From positions 1 through 64,000 of the forward strand of contig NZ_ACCD01000017.1 of assembly GCF_000173775.1 (NCBI RefSeq): a stretch of DNA of 64,000 nt. The letters are read 5' to 3'. This document shows, one piece after another, positions 1 to 9,312 of the stretch (the first letter of the stretch is position 1; each line of letters begins with the position of its first letter). The stretch is from Yersinia rohdei ATCC 43380 (GTDB lineage Bacteria; Pseudomonadota; Gammaproteobacteria; Enterobacterales; Enterobacteriaceae). The notes under the pieces are model-generated. The model was not told the DNA's origin. It worked only from the letters and a program-made list of their open reading frames with translations, and searched no databases. The position numbers and the translations under genes were made by a program.

Positions 1-3000
1 CCCTAACAGGGGCGGCGAGGCCAGTGCGATCCACGTTGGCAGAAGGGGTATTGATACTGTCGAACGAAAGCTTGCCTTCCGGGTCAGGCGCGTAGTGACC
101 TTTGTCTGTACTGAGTTGATACAGCCCACCGCTGGGAAGCGTCAGCGAAATACCGTTAAACTCGACAGCGAGATCTTTACCGGTATGGTCGCGACCACTC
201 GGCGGCGGAATAACACCGGGGTTGGCCCCATTGTTAATCGTCGCCCCACTGCCACTAATAGTTTTCGCCGTAAGACTGGAGGCATATTGGTTGGTGGTGT
301 GTTCTTTGACCTCCGGCCCCCAACCGGTACCCCACAAATTGCCTTTGTAGGTACGGTAGCGCCACTCACCGCTGGATGTCGTCCGTTCGATCAGGCGTTG
401 TGCATTACCCCAACCATCCTGGTTCAGGGTGACACCCGAAAGGTTAATCTCACCTTGCGCACTCACTTTGCTCCAGAAGTTTTCCAGCGCGCCCACCTGT
501 GGGGTCAGGTTCCCCCCCGCTAACAGTTGTGCCTCAGGGCTGATTTGATCAATGCCGTTATAGGCGTAAGTCGACGTATAATCAGTGCCGGTATAATCGC
601 TATTCATTGAGCCGCCATGAGGTGGTTCAGCATAGCGCCCGCCAGGAATATCTGGGTTTTCCGCCGTCCAGTAGCCCGTCCCACTCACTGTACCTGCCGC
701 CACGAAATTGCTATTGGCGGTTAAGATATGACGGCGATTAGTCAGCTTGCTGGCGTAAACCAGCAGATCTTTGCCTGATTCAATCAGGCCTGAAATATTG
801 AGAATCTGAGCCGCCGGCTGGTAATTCCCACCATTATCTTGCCCGCCCGCCAGAATGACCTTGCCCATACCTAAAAGGGTGGTGGTCGGGGCGCTGTCTG
901 TGTGGGTGACGGTATCACTGTTCTCAATCACCGGTGCCAGCAAGGTTAATGTGCCATTTTCATCCGTGGCGCCGATAAGGGCTTTAGGGCCGGAGTTGGT
1001 GATGCGATCTCGCGCTTTAAGTGTGGCTTCAGCCCCAATAATGCTGCCGCTATTGAACAAGGTGGTGGAGTCGGTGCTGAGTTTTCGGCCTGCCAACAAC
1101 TGCCCACCATTGGTTAAGGCACCCTGAGTGGTAAAGGTTAAATCTCGTCCAGCCTGGAGGGTAGAGCCTGCCAGATTGTTGAAATCACTCAGTAAACCAA
1201 TAGTCAGATCCTGACTGGCACTGACTTTACCTGCGCTGCCATCAAACTGGCCAAGATTCAACGAGATATTATTCGCCGCCAGTGCGCCGCCTTGGTTATT
1301 GAGTTTTTGAGCTGCATTTGCGCCCGCAGTAATGGTCAGCGAGCCAAGAGAGATGATGTTGGCGCGCTGTGTGCTGACATCACCACTGTTGGCAATAATA
1401 TTCACCTCGCGGGCTTGCGTGTGGCTATCGGCAAGACTCACCCGACTACCGGTTAATGTCATGGCCCCCGCTGCGAGGGTCTGACCTTGTGCGATCAAAT
1501 CCTGATGGGTGCTTACCGCCAGGTTGCCCGTATCAGTCAGGCGACCATCACTCTGTATCCCAGCGCCCAACAAGCTGGTGCTGTTGCTATCAAGACGCTG
1601 TGCCTGCACTGCCACGTCGCCTTTAGAGAGCAGGGTGCCAGCACGGTTGTCCAGATAACCAGCCAGATTGAGATTGAAATCCGTGATGCCGGTTTGTGCG
1701 ATGACACCGCCTAAGTTAGAGAGTGATTGTGCGGTGAGAGTTATCTGATCAGCAATCAGGCTGGCTTTATCAGCACGTAGCAGAGTGGTTGTCCCAGCCG
1801 ACAGCTGCGTCGCGGCTTTAACCACGGCCTCAGTTAAGGTGATATCGCCCGATTTGGCCGCCAGTGTTATGGCATTAGCCTGAGTCTGACTACCGGTTAA
1901 ATCAAGTTGGCTACCTGACAGCGCTAATGTACCCGTAGCGATATTCTGCCCTTGAGCAATCAAGGTGTGCTCTGTGGTGATAGTCAAATCACTGCTGTTG
2001 GCTCGGCTACCATCTGCTGTCAAACCCGCAGCTATCATGGAGGGGTTGCTACTGAGTAAGTCGCTGGCTTTCAGTTGGAAGTCGCCAAGTGCGGCAATGG
2101 AACCACTGTTAGCGACACTCCCGCCAGACTGCCACTGTAGTGCACCTTGGGTATAAACGGAGCCGGAGTTAGCCGCATTGCCATGGACTGTTAACTCGCT
2201 GTTCCCCGCACCAAAGAGGCTGCCACTGTTATCCAGATTACCTTTGGTCAACAGGTGTAAATTGCCCTTGGCAGCATACAGGCTGCCCTTATTGGTTAGG
2301 TCACCGGTGACGGATAGCGCCATTTGGTCACCCGCGCTATACAGGGTGCCACTATTGTTGAGATAGCCCTCAGTGGATAACTGCATATCCCCGCGAGTTT
2401 GTATCACACCGCTGTTAGCCAGATTGCCCGCAGAGGCTAAAGTCAATTGTTGTTCGGTGTAAATCTCGCCCCGATTTTCGGCATTTCCGTTAATCGTAAA
2501 TTGCCCAACACCGGCGGCATACAGAGTCCCGCTGTTAAACAGACTATCGGTGTTCAATGACAAATCCCGACCGGCCAGTAGGGCGCTGTTGTTATCAGCA
2601 TTGGTGTTGCTGATACTGAGCGCCGTCAGCTGCATATCCCGTCCGGCTTCCAGTTTGTACTGATTAGTCAGTGTGCCGCTGGTGGTAAAGGCCAAATCAC
2701 TCCCCGCCGTGAGCCGTGCGCCAGCCTGGTGAGTGAAATCACTTTGCAGGCGTATCCACATATCGGTCGCTGCGGCAATTTCCCCTTTGCTGCTATCAAG
2801 TTTGGCGAGATTGAGCTGGATATTATCAGCATGCAATTTACCGCCACGGTTATTCAGGGTTTGTTTCGAGTTTGCTGCGGCGGTGATCGCAAGGATTCCG
2901 GGAGTGAGCACCGTCGCGTCTTGCGTAGAAATATCGCCATCGTGGGCTGTTACAGTGATATTGCCAGCCTGAGTCTGGCTACCGGTGAGGTCAACACGGC

Positions 3001-4774
3001 TGCCAGATAACGTCATGGCACCCGCAGCCACATTTTGCCCTTGAGCAATCAATGCCTGACGCGTAGCGATATTCAGTTCACCACTCTGAGCCAGCTTGCC
3101 ATCGCTCTGCACTCCGGCACCGAGCAAACTGTTGCCATTGCTATTCAGCGTTTCGGCTTGTAACGAGAGTTTGCCACCAGAGAGGATTTTGCCATCACGG
3201 TTATCAATATTACCCGGCAGATTCAGATTGAAATCTGTGGTTCCCGTTTGTGCTATCACGCCGCCAACATTGGAGAGCGTTTGCGCATCGAGTGTGACTT
3301 GTCCGGCAACCAGATTGGCCTTGTCGGTACGTAGTTGCGAAGCTGTTGAGGCAGAAAGATTCTGGCTGGCGGATAACCTGGCTCCGCTGAGATCAATTGG
3401 CCCGCCTTGTGAGGTCAATGTGATATCACGGCTCTGGGTTTGACTGCCGCTGAGATCGATACTGTGCGCGTTGAGATTCTGCGCCGTACCACTGACATTT
3501 TTCCCTTGGGCGATTAGCTGCCCGTTGGCTTCAATGCTAAGAGTGCCGCTGGTAATGTCGCTGTTGTCCGACTTAATCCCTGCCCCTAACATAGAATTAC
3601 GGCTGCTGTTCACCTCAGCCGCGCGCAGAGTAGTATCCCCCGCAGCGGCAATGGTGCCACTGTTACTGAGCTTACCCGCCGTAGTGAGTTGGGTATCACC
3701 ACTGGCGTAGAGCACACCTGAGTTATCAATATTGGCGGAAGACGTCACCGCCAGTTGTCTCGCACTATTGATCTGGCCGCTGTTGAGCAGCATACCGTCA
3801 GCCGTGATCGTAATATCGCCCGCTGAAGCGCCTATCTCGCCCGCGTTACGCACACCGACACCGCTTTCAGTCCCAATCAGGCGAATTTTACCCGCATACA
3901 TGCCGCCCAAACTCGCAACATCCACCGCCACTGTCGGGTGCGGGCTGCCATCGGCGGCTTTGGCATTTATATTCTGATGTGCGGCATCAATCTGATTGCG
4001 CCCAGCGGTGACTTTTAGGTCGTTGGCCCAGATACCGGCATTCACTTTAACGGAACGGGCGATCAGATCAGTATGATCTTGGTTGCTGCTGTCCAGACCT
4101 TTGCCCTGAATAACAATTTCGCCCCGATCTACATCGTAGCCGGTGAGCTGACCATTATTGAGCTGCGCCTGACCGGTCGTTAAGGTCGCGCGGTTGGCGT
4201 TAATAAAGCCACAACCATCACAGGTAATGCCTGATGGATTGGCAATCACCACCTGCGCCTTGCGCCCGGCCACTTCGATATAGCCATTGAGCTTGCTCGG
4301 GTCACGGCTGTTGACTTCGTTAAGGATAATACTGGCCTCACCGTGTGCCAGCGCTGGGTTGCCGTTGACAAACCCACCGAGTTGGGTCTGGTTGACGCCG
4401 TGACCGTTATTGAGGATCACGCCACGATTATCAACATCTAACTGGCTGTAAACGTTGCGTGACACACCGTCGCTGCTCGGTGTCTGGATATTAACCTGCG
4501 GTGTCCCGTTGGCGCTGTTGATAATAGTTGGCTGCTGATTTCCCGGCGCACTGCCGTCGGCGACAATATCAGCCTGAGCGGATAACGAAACACAGCCCAA
4601 GGCCAGCAATAAACTAAAACTCAGCGACGATAAGGCACTGATACGGTGGTTTTGCGTATGCCCAAGACCTGTCGACGGCGATGATGCGGCCCGACCCGAG
4701 GCGGCAATATCAGCTACCACCATCAACATGCCACGCGCTTTGTTGAAAACGATACGGTACAGGTTCTTATTCAT
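1..4774 (-). CDS. FhaB/CdiA-type two-partner secretion exoprotein, N-terminal part (runs off left edge)
   Basis: This is the N-terminal ~1590 residues of a giant exoprotein secreted by the adjacent TpsB transporter; the C-terminus lies outside the window. Residues 1-24 are an extended signal peptide region (ESPR: MNKNLYRIVFNKARG...), followed by a hydrophobic signal segment at about 45-66. A TPS secretion domain covers about 67-330 and carries the hallmark NPSGITCDGCGFIN near residue 180. The rest is a beta-helical stalk built of short repeats of the form 'NSG.L.A.G...L'. At larger scale a block of about 518 residues occurs twice (see findings). The start ATG lies 33 nt behind the transporter stop with GGGATGAG as ribosome site. 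The family includes adhesins and contact-dependent inhibition toxins. Which of these it is depends on the missing C-terminus and on whether an immunity gene follows. Confidence 0.93.
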   Translation of the reverse strand, partial: MNKNLYRIVFNKARGMLMVVADIAASGRAASSPSTGLGHTQNHRISALSSLSFSLLLALGCVSLSAQADIVADGSAPGNQQPTIINSANGTPQVNIQTPSSDGVSRNVYSQLDVDNRGVILNNGHGVNQTQLGGFVNGNPALAHGEASIILNEVNSRDPSKLNGYIEVAGRKAQVVIANPSGITCDGCGFINANRATLTTGQAQLNNGQLTGYDVDRGEIVIQGKGLDSSNQDHTDLIARSVKVNAGIWANDLKVTAGRNQIDAAHQNINAKAADGSPHPTVAVDVASLGGMYAGKIRLIGTESGVGVRNAGEIGASAGDITITADGMLLNSGQINSARQLAVTSSANIDNSGVLYASGDTQLTTAGKLSNSGTIAAAGDTTLRAAEVNSSRNSMLGAGIKSDNSDITSGTLSIEANGQLIAQGKNVSGTAQNLNAHSIDLSGSQTQSRDITLTSQGGPIDLSGARLSASQNLSASTASQLRTDKANLVAGQVTLDAQTLSNVGGVIAQTGTTDFNLNLPGNIDNRDGKILSGGKLSLQAETLNSNGNSLLGAGVQSDGKLAQSGELNIATRQALIAQGQNVAAGAMTLSGSRVDLTGSQTQAGNITVTAHDGDISTQDATVLTPGILAITAAANSKQTLNNRGGKLHADNIQLNLAKLDSSKGEIAAATDMWIRLQSDFTHQAGARLTAGSDLAFTTSGTLTNQYKLEAGRDMQLTALSISNTNADNNSALLAGRDLSLNTDSLFNSGTLYAAGVGQFTINGNAENRGEIYTEQQLTLASAGNLANSGVIQTRGDMQLSTEGYLNNSGTLYSAGDQMALSVTGDLTNKGSLYAAKGNLHLLTKGNLDNSGSLFGAGNSELTVHGNAANSGSVYTQGALQWQSGGSVANSGSIAALGDFQLKASDLLSSNPSMIAAGLTADGSRANSSDLTITTEHTLIAQGQNIATGTLALSGSQLDLTGSQTQANAITLAAKSGDITLTEAVVKAATQLSAGTTTLLRADKASLIADQITLTAQSLSNLGGVIAQTGITDFNLNLAGYLDNRAGTLLSKGDVAVQAQRLDSNSTSLLGAGIQSDGRLTDTGNLAVSTHQDLIAQGQTLAAGAMTLTGSRVSLADSHTQAREVNIIANSGDVSTQRANIISLGSLTITAGANAAQKLNNQGGALAANNISLNLGQFDGSAGKVSASQDLTIGLLSDFNNLAGSTLQAGRDLTFTTQGALTNGGQLLAGRKLSTDSTTLFNSGSIIGAEATLKARDRITNSGPKALIGATDENGTLTLLAPVIENSDTVTHTDSAPTTTLLGMGKVILAGGQDNGGNYQPAAQILNISGLIESGKDLLVYASKLTNRRHILTANSNFVAAGTVSGTGYWTAENPDIPGGRYAEPPHGGSMNSDYTGTDYTSTYAYNGIDQISPEAQLLAGGNLTPQVGALENFWSKVSAQGEINLSGVTLNQDGWGNAQRLIERTTSSGEWRYRTYKGNLWGTGWGPEVKEHTTNQYASSLTAKTISGSGATINNGANPGVIPPPSGRDHTGKDLAVEFNGISLTLPSGGLYQLSTDKGHYAPDPEGKLSFDSINTPSANVDRTGLAAPVR

Positions 4775-4807
4775 AACTCATCCCAGAGTAAAGCGTTAAT
4801 CGGCGCA

Positions 4808-6505
4808 TCAGTATTGCCAGTTCAGGTTAAAGCCCAGAGTCACCGAGTCGGTTTTGAATCCGTCGGGTTTAGAGAGTGGTTTGCCCGCAAACAGGTCGTA
4901 GCGGGTATTCAGAATATTGCCGCGCACACCGATGGCTCCACCCGCCAAATGCTGGCCCAGCAGATAAGAAGCACTGCGTCCCCCAACCTCGCCATAGTCA
5001 ACGCCGACATACAGTTCATGCCCCGGTAGCGGGGTGTACCAGCCGAGATCATTGCGCACTGTCCAGCCACGATCAGCATTCAGCGTGCGCTCGCCATCAA
5101 ACCCGCGTACCGACCAGCGGCCACCAATAGAGAACTGATCCTGTGGCGTCAGCGGCGTGTTAGTGCTTTGACGTTGGTATTGCAGGTTGTAGTGGAGTTT
5201 TTGCGTCAAGACGGCAAAAGGAATATCCAGTTGTGCATTTAAGCGCAGAATTTTACTCAGGGCGGTGCCTTCCCCGACATACTCTTCCTGTGCGGGCATC
5301 GCACCAAACCAGCGAGTACCGCGCTGATAACTGATACCGGCATCCAGTGTGGCCTGCGAAATAAAGTGGCGATGTTCCAGCCCAACACGCCAGGCGGAGG
5401 TGCGACGGCGCTGCACTTCCACTTCGGTATCATTGATGTAGTTTTTCGACGAGCGGGTCAGCACATTGTAGGTAAAAGTAGTTTTCTGGTTGGCATTACG
5501 GTGCAGCAGGCGGCTGAGTTGCAGTGTCACATTCTCACTTTCACCCCGATAGCTGTAGTCGCCATTCAGGCCTGCCACCGTCTGATGATAGTCATAGCTG
5601 CTGGCGCTAATACCTGCGGTCCAGTAACCGAACGGCAGCGAGTAATGACCGGTCAGGTTATTGGTGCCTTTGTCGCCGCGATTTTTTATTGAACCGCCAG
5701 CCGAGACATAAAACAGGTCACTCAGGGATAAAGGGTTATCCAGAAACAGTGTTGCGCCACCTTGATAGCGGCCGGTGCTGCGGGTGCCAGAGTCATCCAG
5801 TGAGGCCGCCAATCGCCACATTTTACTCTGTTTCCAGTTTAGGGCGATGTCAGTCTCACCGGGTGCGGAGCCGGGGATCAACTCCATACTGGCTTGCACG
5901 CTGGGGACGCGCTGTAGGTTCTCCAGCCCTTGTTCGATATCACGCAAATCCAACAAGTTACCGGGGCGGGCGGGGAAAGCACTGAATAGCGTGACATGGC
6001 GGTCACTGTCGGGAGTCAGAGTCACCTGACGTATTTTGCCGGGTATCACGTGTAATACCAATGTGCCGCGGTTCAAATCTTGCTGCGGAGCCAAAATACG
6101 GGTGGTGACATAGCCATGGTCGATCAGGCGGTTTTGCAATTGGCTCATCAACAGATTAATACCCTGTCCGCCCAAACACTGGCCTTGCGCCTGATTGGCG
6201 ATGCGTTGCAGAGGCAACCAGCGGGGTAAAGGTTCGGTGCCGCTGAGGATAATATGGTCAATAACAAAGCAGGGTTTCTCAACCGGAAAGGTAATCCGGC
6301 CCATAGAGGTCGCAGGTGCCGATAAGCGCACATCGGGTGCCGCCGGCGCCAGACGTTCTTCCAGTGCCCGTTGCCGTTCCTGCTGATGAATACTTTGTTG
6401 AACGGGGGCTAATTCCGCACAATTACTTGCAAATGGAATAGCTACCGCTAGCAGCAATATGCCAGCTATTAATTTTAAATAATAGGAACGCAGCACAGAA
6501 AACAT
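4808..6505 (-). CDS. TpsB/FhaC/CdiB-family outer-membrane transporter
   Basis: Two-partner secretion transporter that exports the downstream exoprotein across the outer membrane. The 565 residues match the family length. A signal peptide covers residues 1-30 ([21 protein letters not shown]). An N-terminal helix/linker ([10 protein letters not shown]) comes next, then tandem POTRA-type domains at about 75-225 ([32 protein letters not shown]). A 16-strand barrel fills the rest and contains the conserved L6 motif [10 protein letters not shown] near residue 468. It ends in an aromatic residue (LNWQY), as expected for Bam-dependent barrels. It is the first gene of the pair, 33 nt upstream of the exoprotein. 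An AT-rich 180-bp stretch precedes it and includes an inverted repeat CTGAAT-N6-ATTCAG at 6537-6554. FhaC and CdiB cannot be told apart from this sequence alone. Confidence 0.93.
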   Translation of the reverse strand: MFSVLRSYYLKLIAGILLLAVAIPFASNCAELAPVQQSIHQQERQRALEERLAPAAPDVRLSAPATSMGRITFPVEKPCFVIDHIILSGTEPLPRWLPLQRIANQAQGQCLGGQGINLLMSQLQNRLIDHGYVTTRILAPQQDLNRGTLVLHVIPGKIRQVTLTPDSDRHVTLFSAFPARPGNLLDLRDIEQGLENLQRVPSVQASMELIPGSAPGETDIALNWKQSKMWRLAASLDDSGTRSTGRYQGGATLFLDNPLSLSDLFYVSAGGSIKNRGDKGTNNLTGHYSLPFGYWTAGISASSYDYHQTVAGLNGDYSYRGESENVTLQLSRLLHRNANQKTTFTYNVLTRSSKNYINDTEVEVQRRRTSAWRVGLEHRHFISQATLDAGISYQRGTRWFGAMPAQEEYVGEGTALSKILRLNAQLDIPFAVLTQKLHYNLQYQRQSTNTPLTPQDQFSIGGRWSVRGFDGERTLNADRGWTVRNDLGWYTPLPGHELYVGVDYGEVGGRSASYLLGQHLAGGAIGVRGNILNTRYDLFAGKPLSKPDGFKTDSVTLGFNLNWQY

Positions 6506-6684
6506 CCTTATTTGCCCTACTAGAGCAGATAAACGGCTGAATAAAATAATTCAGCGCATTATGCCTACGAGAAGTTATTTTCAATACATATTTTATAATA
6601 TAAAAGACATCCAATAATTAGCTTATAAAACCCATATAAAATATCGTACAAACGGAAAGTTATTGTAGTAAGTGTCTCATTAAA

Positions 6685-6903
6685 TTAAATACCAATAGTA
6701 GTTTGTTGTTCGTGAAGGCGAAATAGGTAGTCAGTTAAATTTATAATAATCTCAATAACATGACTTAAGTCAATATTCTCTGATAAAGCCGCAGGAGTAA
6801 CATAAACTAATCCTGCAATTCCAAAGCAAAAATCTAACGAGTTATTATTTTCATTGTAAGTAAGGTTGGAAAGGACCCATTGTTCCATCAACATAAAATC
6901 CAT
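6685..6903 (-). CDS. small hypothetical protein (72 aa)
   Basis: I do not recognise this reading frame. It would encode an acidic 72-residue protein with a hydrophobic centre (FGIAGLVYVTPAAL) and an amphipathic C-terminal half (SHVIEIIINLTDYLFRLHEQQ). No convincing Shine-Dalgarno sequence precedes the ATG at 6903; later in-frame ATG codons at residues 4 and 6 are alternatives. It lies upstream of the secretion pair on the same strand, 180 bp away. Its low-GC composition matches the flanking poor region. It may be a real small gene or a chance frame. Confidence 0.3.
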   Translation of the reverse strand: MDFMLMEQWVLSNLTYNENNNSLDFCFGIAGLVYVTPAALSENIDLSHVIEIIINLTDYLFRLHEQQTTIGI

Positions 6904-6932
6904 AATTGACTGCCGATAGCAGACTCACCTTT

Positions 6933-6955
6933 CATATAAGGTTTCACTTTATATG
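6933..6955. other. small hairpin upstream of the 72-aa frame
   Basis: CATATAAGGT and ACTTTATATG form a 10-bp stem with one G-T pair around a 3-nt loop. It lies 30 nt upstream of the 6903 start codon, so it could be an operator or 5'-UTR element. There is no direct support for a function. Confidence 0.25.
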
Positions 6956-7060
6956 TAACACCAGAGGATGGGCAGAGAAACTGAGGCCATATTTAATGGC
7001 TTAATTGTCTGAAGGCAAAATAGTTTATTGGGAGGATAATCCTCATCACACAGGCAACGC

Positions 7061-7267
7061 GTGCAATCAATCATGGTACTTGCGGCAGAGAATGGTATTC
7101 AGATTTATGGTGACATTGCGATAACTATGGGTAATGCCTATCTGATTAATGAGAATAACGCGGAAGTGATGGTCGATAAGACGTTTGTCTTCCGTCGTTG
7201 CCAAGATGGGCTGTTACATCTGTGCGTTCATAAATCAGCGTTATCCTACACTCCTGCGGTTAAATAA
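7061..7267 (+). pseudogene. C-terminal fragment of an NTF2-like/SnoaL-like protein
   Basis: The 68 codons read as the C-terminal half of an NTF2-like (SnoaL/DUF4440-type) domain. The stretch DIAITMGNAYLI...VMVDKTFVFRRCQDGLLHLCVHKSALSYTP follows the usual pattern of the last strands, ending in the family-typical 'H.SALPY.P'-like motif. The only early initiation codons are a GTG at 7061 and an ATG at 7073, and an in-frame TAA lies at 7037-7039. The N-terminal half of the fold, about 60 residues, is therefore missing. No ribosome site precedes it. The neighbouring sequence also looks degraded. I read it as a gene remnant; a short independent protein is possible but less likely. Confidence 0.45.
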
Positions 7268-7588
7268 GATGCTGTGATATTAAGGCTTTGCTCGGATAAG
7301 ATGTTTGCAAGCCGAAAGGCCTTTAATCAAACATTAGCCTGCTATAGCTAATTTCACAAAAGCAACAAGGAAGGAAATCATGGATTTGGCCTGATCCCCA
7401 ATCTTATCTCCCCAGACAAGATAGTCGAACATTTTGGAGATTTAGCCCCATTAGCGTAAGCCATTTTCTCGTGGGGCTGGCATAAAAAATGGCTATCTCC
7501 ACGAGAGTGAATGGCAGTTGTGGGCTGATACTGTTAAATGGATCGTGCCGATTTAATTCCTGACTGTTGTTAATGCAATAAAACGTTT
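7268..7588. other. gene-free stretch with decayed coding sequence
   Basis: No intact gene is visible. Two short plus-strand readings look protein-like but are broken by stops: LIPNLISPDKIVEHFGDLAP near 7397-7455 and HESEWQLWADTVKWIVPI near 7500-7554, in different frames. They suggest the remains of an old gene that I cannot identify. Confidence 0.35.
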
Positions 7589-7621
7589 AAAAATAGCCCC
7601 AAGGAGTGGTAACTGGGGCTA
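7589..7621 (-). terminator. Rho-independent terminator of the aromatic operon
   Basis: On the minus strand TAGCCCC and GGGGCTA form a 7-bp stem followed by TTTTT. It begins 5 nt beyond the stop codon of the last operon gene (7626). Confidence 0.8.
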
Positions 7622-7625
7622 CCAT

Positions 7626-9263
7626 TTAATACAATTTCTGCGGCGGCCCGGCAAAGATCAGCGGCCCAACGCTTTTCATATCGACTTCTACTACCGATGG
7701 CCCAGGGTAGTTAATCGCCTCCGCCAGCACACCGCTGAACTGCGCAGCATCACTCACTTTCCAGGCTTTCAACCCCATAGCTTCGGCAACCAGACTGAAT
7801 GCAGGTGTATGCAATTCGTTATAGTACTGACGCCCGTCAAAATACTTGTCCTGAATGCCGCGCATTACGCCATAGCCCCCGTCGTTCATGATAAGCAGCG
7901 TGATATTGGCCTGCTCTTGCGCCATGGTTGCCAGCTCACCTAATCCTAATGCCAAACCACCGTCGCCGACCAATCCCACCACTTTACGCTGCGGATTGGC
8001 AATCGCAGTGCCGATCGCCATCGGCAATCCCATACCTATAGCGCCGGCCAGAGAGTGAATATTACACAATGGCGAGAAGGCTCGGAACAAACGGCTACCC
8101 CACAAACTGCCAGATACGGTGATATCACGCACCAGTAATCCATCCGGTGGCAGTGCCGCCGCAATAGCATCGTTAAGCTTGGCATATTCACCAGATTGCT
8201 GACGCAATGCCACTTCAGCCTGCTGAACTGCACCAGCAATCTCAGCATCCCATTCAGCATTTACTTTCTCACCGACCGTCAGACGTGCTGCCAACGCGCC
8301 CAGTAAAGCGGCACAATCGCCATTAACTTGTTCGTCTGCCAGATAATTACGGTTGGCCGCCGCCGGATCGATATCAATCTGCACCATTGGGCGCGGTAGC
8401 TGCAGCATCCAGGTACGAGTTTCATTGCTGCGCAGACGCGAACCCGCCACCAGCGTCAAGTCACACTGCTCCAGAATCCTCTCAATACTTGGCGAATTGT
8501 GGAAAGCCCGCAGGCTACGCGGGTGGCTGTCTGGCAGGATCCCACGCCCATGAGTGCTGGAGATAACCAGCACTCCGGCATCCGCTAACTGTTTCACCGC
8601 GTCGCAGCAGGCCAGCGCGCCACCGCCGACCCATAACAGCGGGCGTTTGGCGTGCTTCAAATGTTGATAAAGGCGCTCAACAACCCGTTCATCCGCAGTG
8701 GGCAGTGCTGGCGGTAATATGGCTTGCCCTACAATACTGGCAGGAACCAGGCTGTTTTGAATATCTATCGGGATTTCTACCGCCACCGGGCCGCAGGGTA
8801 CAGTCTGAGCATCCAGAATGGCACGCTGGATCACCGCAACCGCCTGTTCTGGAGAATTAACCCGGTAAGCCCGCTTCGAGCAGGCACGCAGAAAACCCAG
8901 TTGATCTTTGGTTTCATGGATAAACCCGGCATCGGCATCCAAATAGTTTTTTTCTACTTGCCCGGTAATGTGCAACAGTGGCGTATTGGCATTCATTGCT
9001 TCAATCATGGCGCCTACCGCATTGCCTGCACCGGCTCCGGTACTGGTCAAAGCAACGCCCAGACCGGAAAAGCGCCCATGAGCATCGGCCATGGTAACGG
9101 CCCCGGCCTCACCACGAGCCGGTACAAAACGGATCGTACCGCGTTGCCCGACAGCATCGGCAATCGGCAGATTATGGATAGAGATGATACCGTACATTAC
9201 GGCCACCTCGTATTGTTCCAGAGTTCGGGCTATCGCCTCACCAACCGTGATTTTTTTGCTCAT
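7626..9263 (-). CDS. thiamine diphosphate-dependent decarboxylase/lyase (acetolactate synthase-like)
   Basis: ThDP-dependent enzyme of the acetohydroxyacid synthase / benzoylformate decarboxylase superfamily, 545 residues with the usual three-domain layout. The cofactor-activating glutamate is E52 in PARGEAGAV. The central domain follows at about 190-330. The C-terminal ThDP/metal site has GDGG near residue 433 and a conserved Asn-Gly region (MNDGGYGVM). It is the last gene of the aromatic operon, 49 nt behind the aldehyde dehydrogenase and 5 nt before a terminator. In this setting it most plausibly decarboxylates or cleaves a 2-oxo acid made by ring cleavage, giving an aldehyde for the neighbouring dehydrogenase. 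It is not a housekeeping acetolactate synthase, as there is no regulatory subunit gene beside it. The exact substrate is unknown. Confidence 0.85.
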   Translation of the reverse strand: MSKKITVGEAIARTLEQYEVAVMYGIISIHNLPIADAVGQRGTIRFVPARGEAGAVTMADAHGRFSGLGVALTSTGAGAGNAVGAMIEAMNANTPLLHITGQVEKNYLDADAGFIHETKDQLGFLRACSKRAYRVNSPEQAVAVIQRAILDAQTVPCGPVAVEIPIDIQNSLVPASIVGQAILPPALPTADERVVERLYQHLKHAKRPLLWVGGGALACCDAVKQLADAGVLVISSTHGRGILPDSHPRSLRAFHNSPSIERILEQCDLTLVAGSRLRSNETRTWMLQLPRPMVQIDIDPAAANRNYLADEQVNGDCAALLGALAARLTVGEKVNAEWDAEIAGAVQQAEVALRQQSGEYAKLNDAIAAALPPDGLLVRDITVSGSLWGSRLFRAFSPLCNIHSLAGAIGMGLPMAIGTAIANPQRKVVGLVGDGGLALGLGELATMAQEQANITLLIMNDGGYGVMRGIQDKYFDGRQYYNELHTPAFSLVAEAMGLKAWKVSDAAQFSGVLAEAINYPGPSVVEVDMKSVGPLIFAGPPQKLY

Positions 9264-9312
9264 TATCTGCCTTCTTATTATTGTCTCTGTAGGGGATCGG
9301 CCACAACGTTAG

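Noticed and set aside
95-4000. Several plus-strand open frames of 60-142 codons opposite the exoprotein
   Set aside because: They lie wholly within the minus-strand exoprotein frame, lack ribosome sites and have the biased composition expected from the complement of its repeats.
1-4774. The repeated units of the exoprotein as a CRISPR-like or satellite array
   Set aside because: They are diverged coding repeats in one open frame, without constant spacer lengths.
7626-9263. Housekeeping acetolactate synthase (ilv) assignment
   Set aside because: No regulatory subunit or ilv neighbours; the gene is the last of an aromatic operon.
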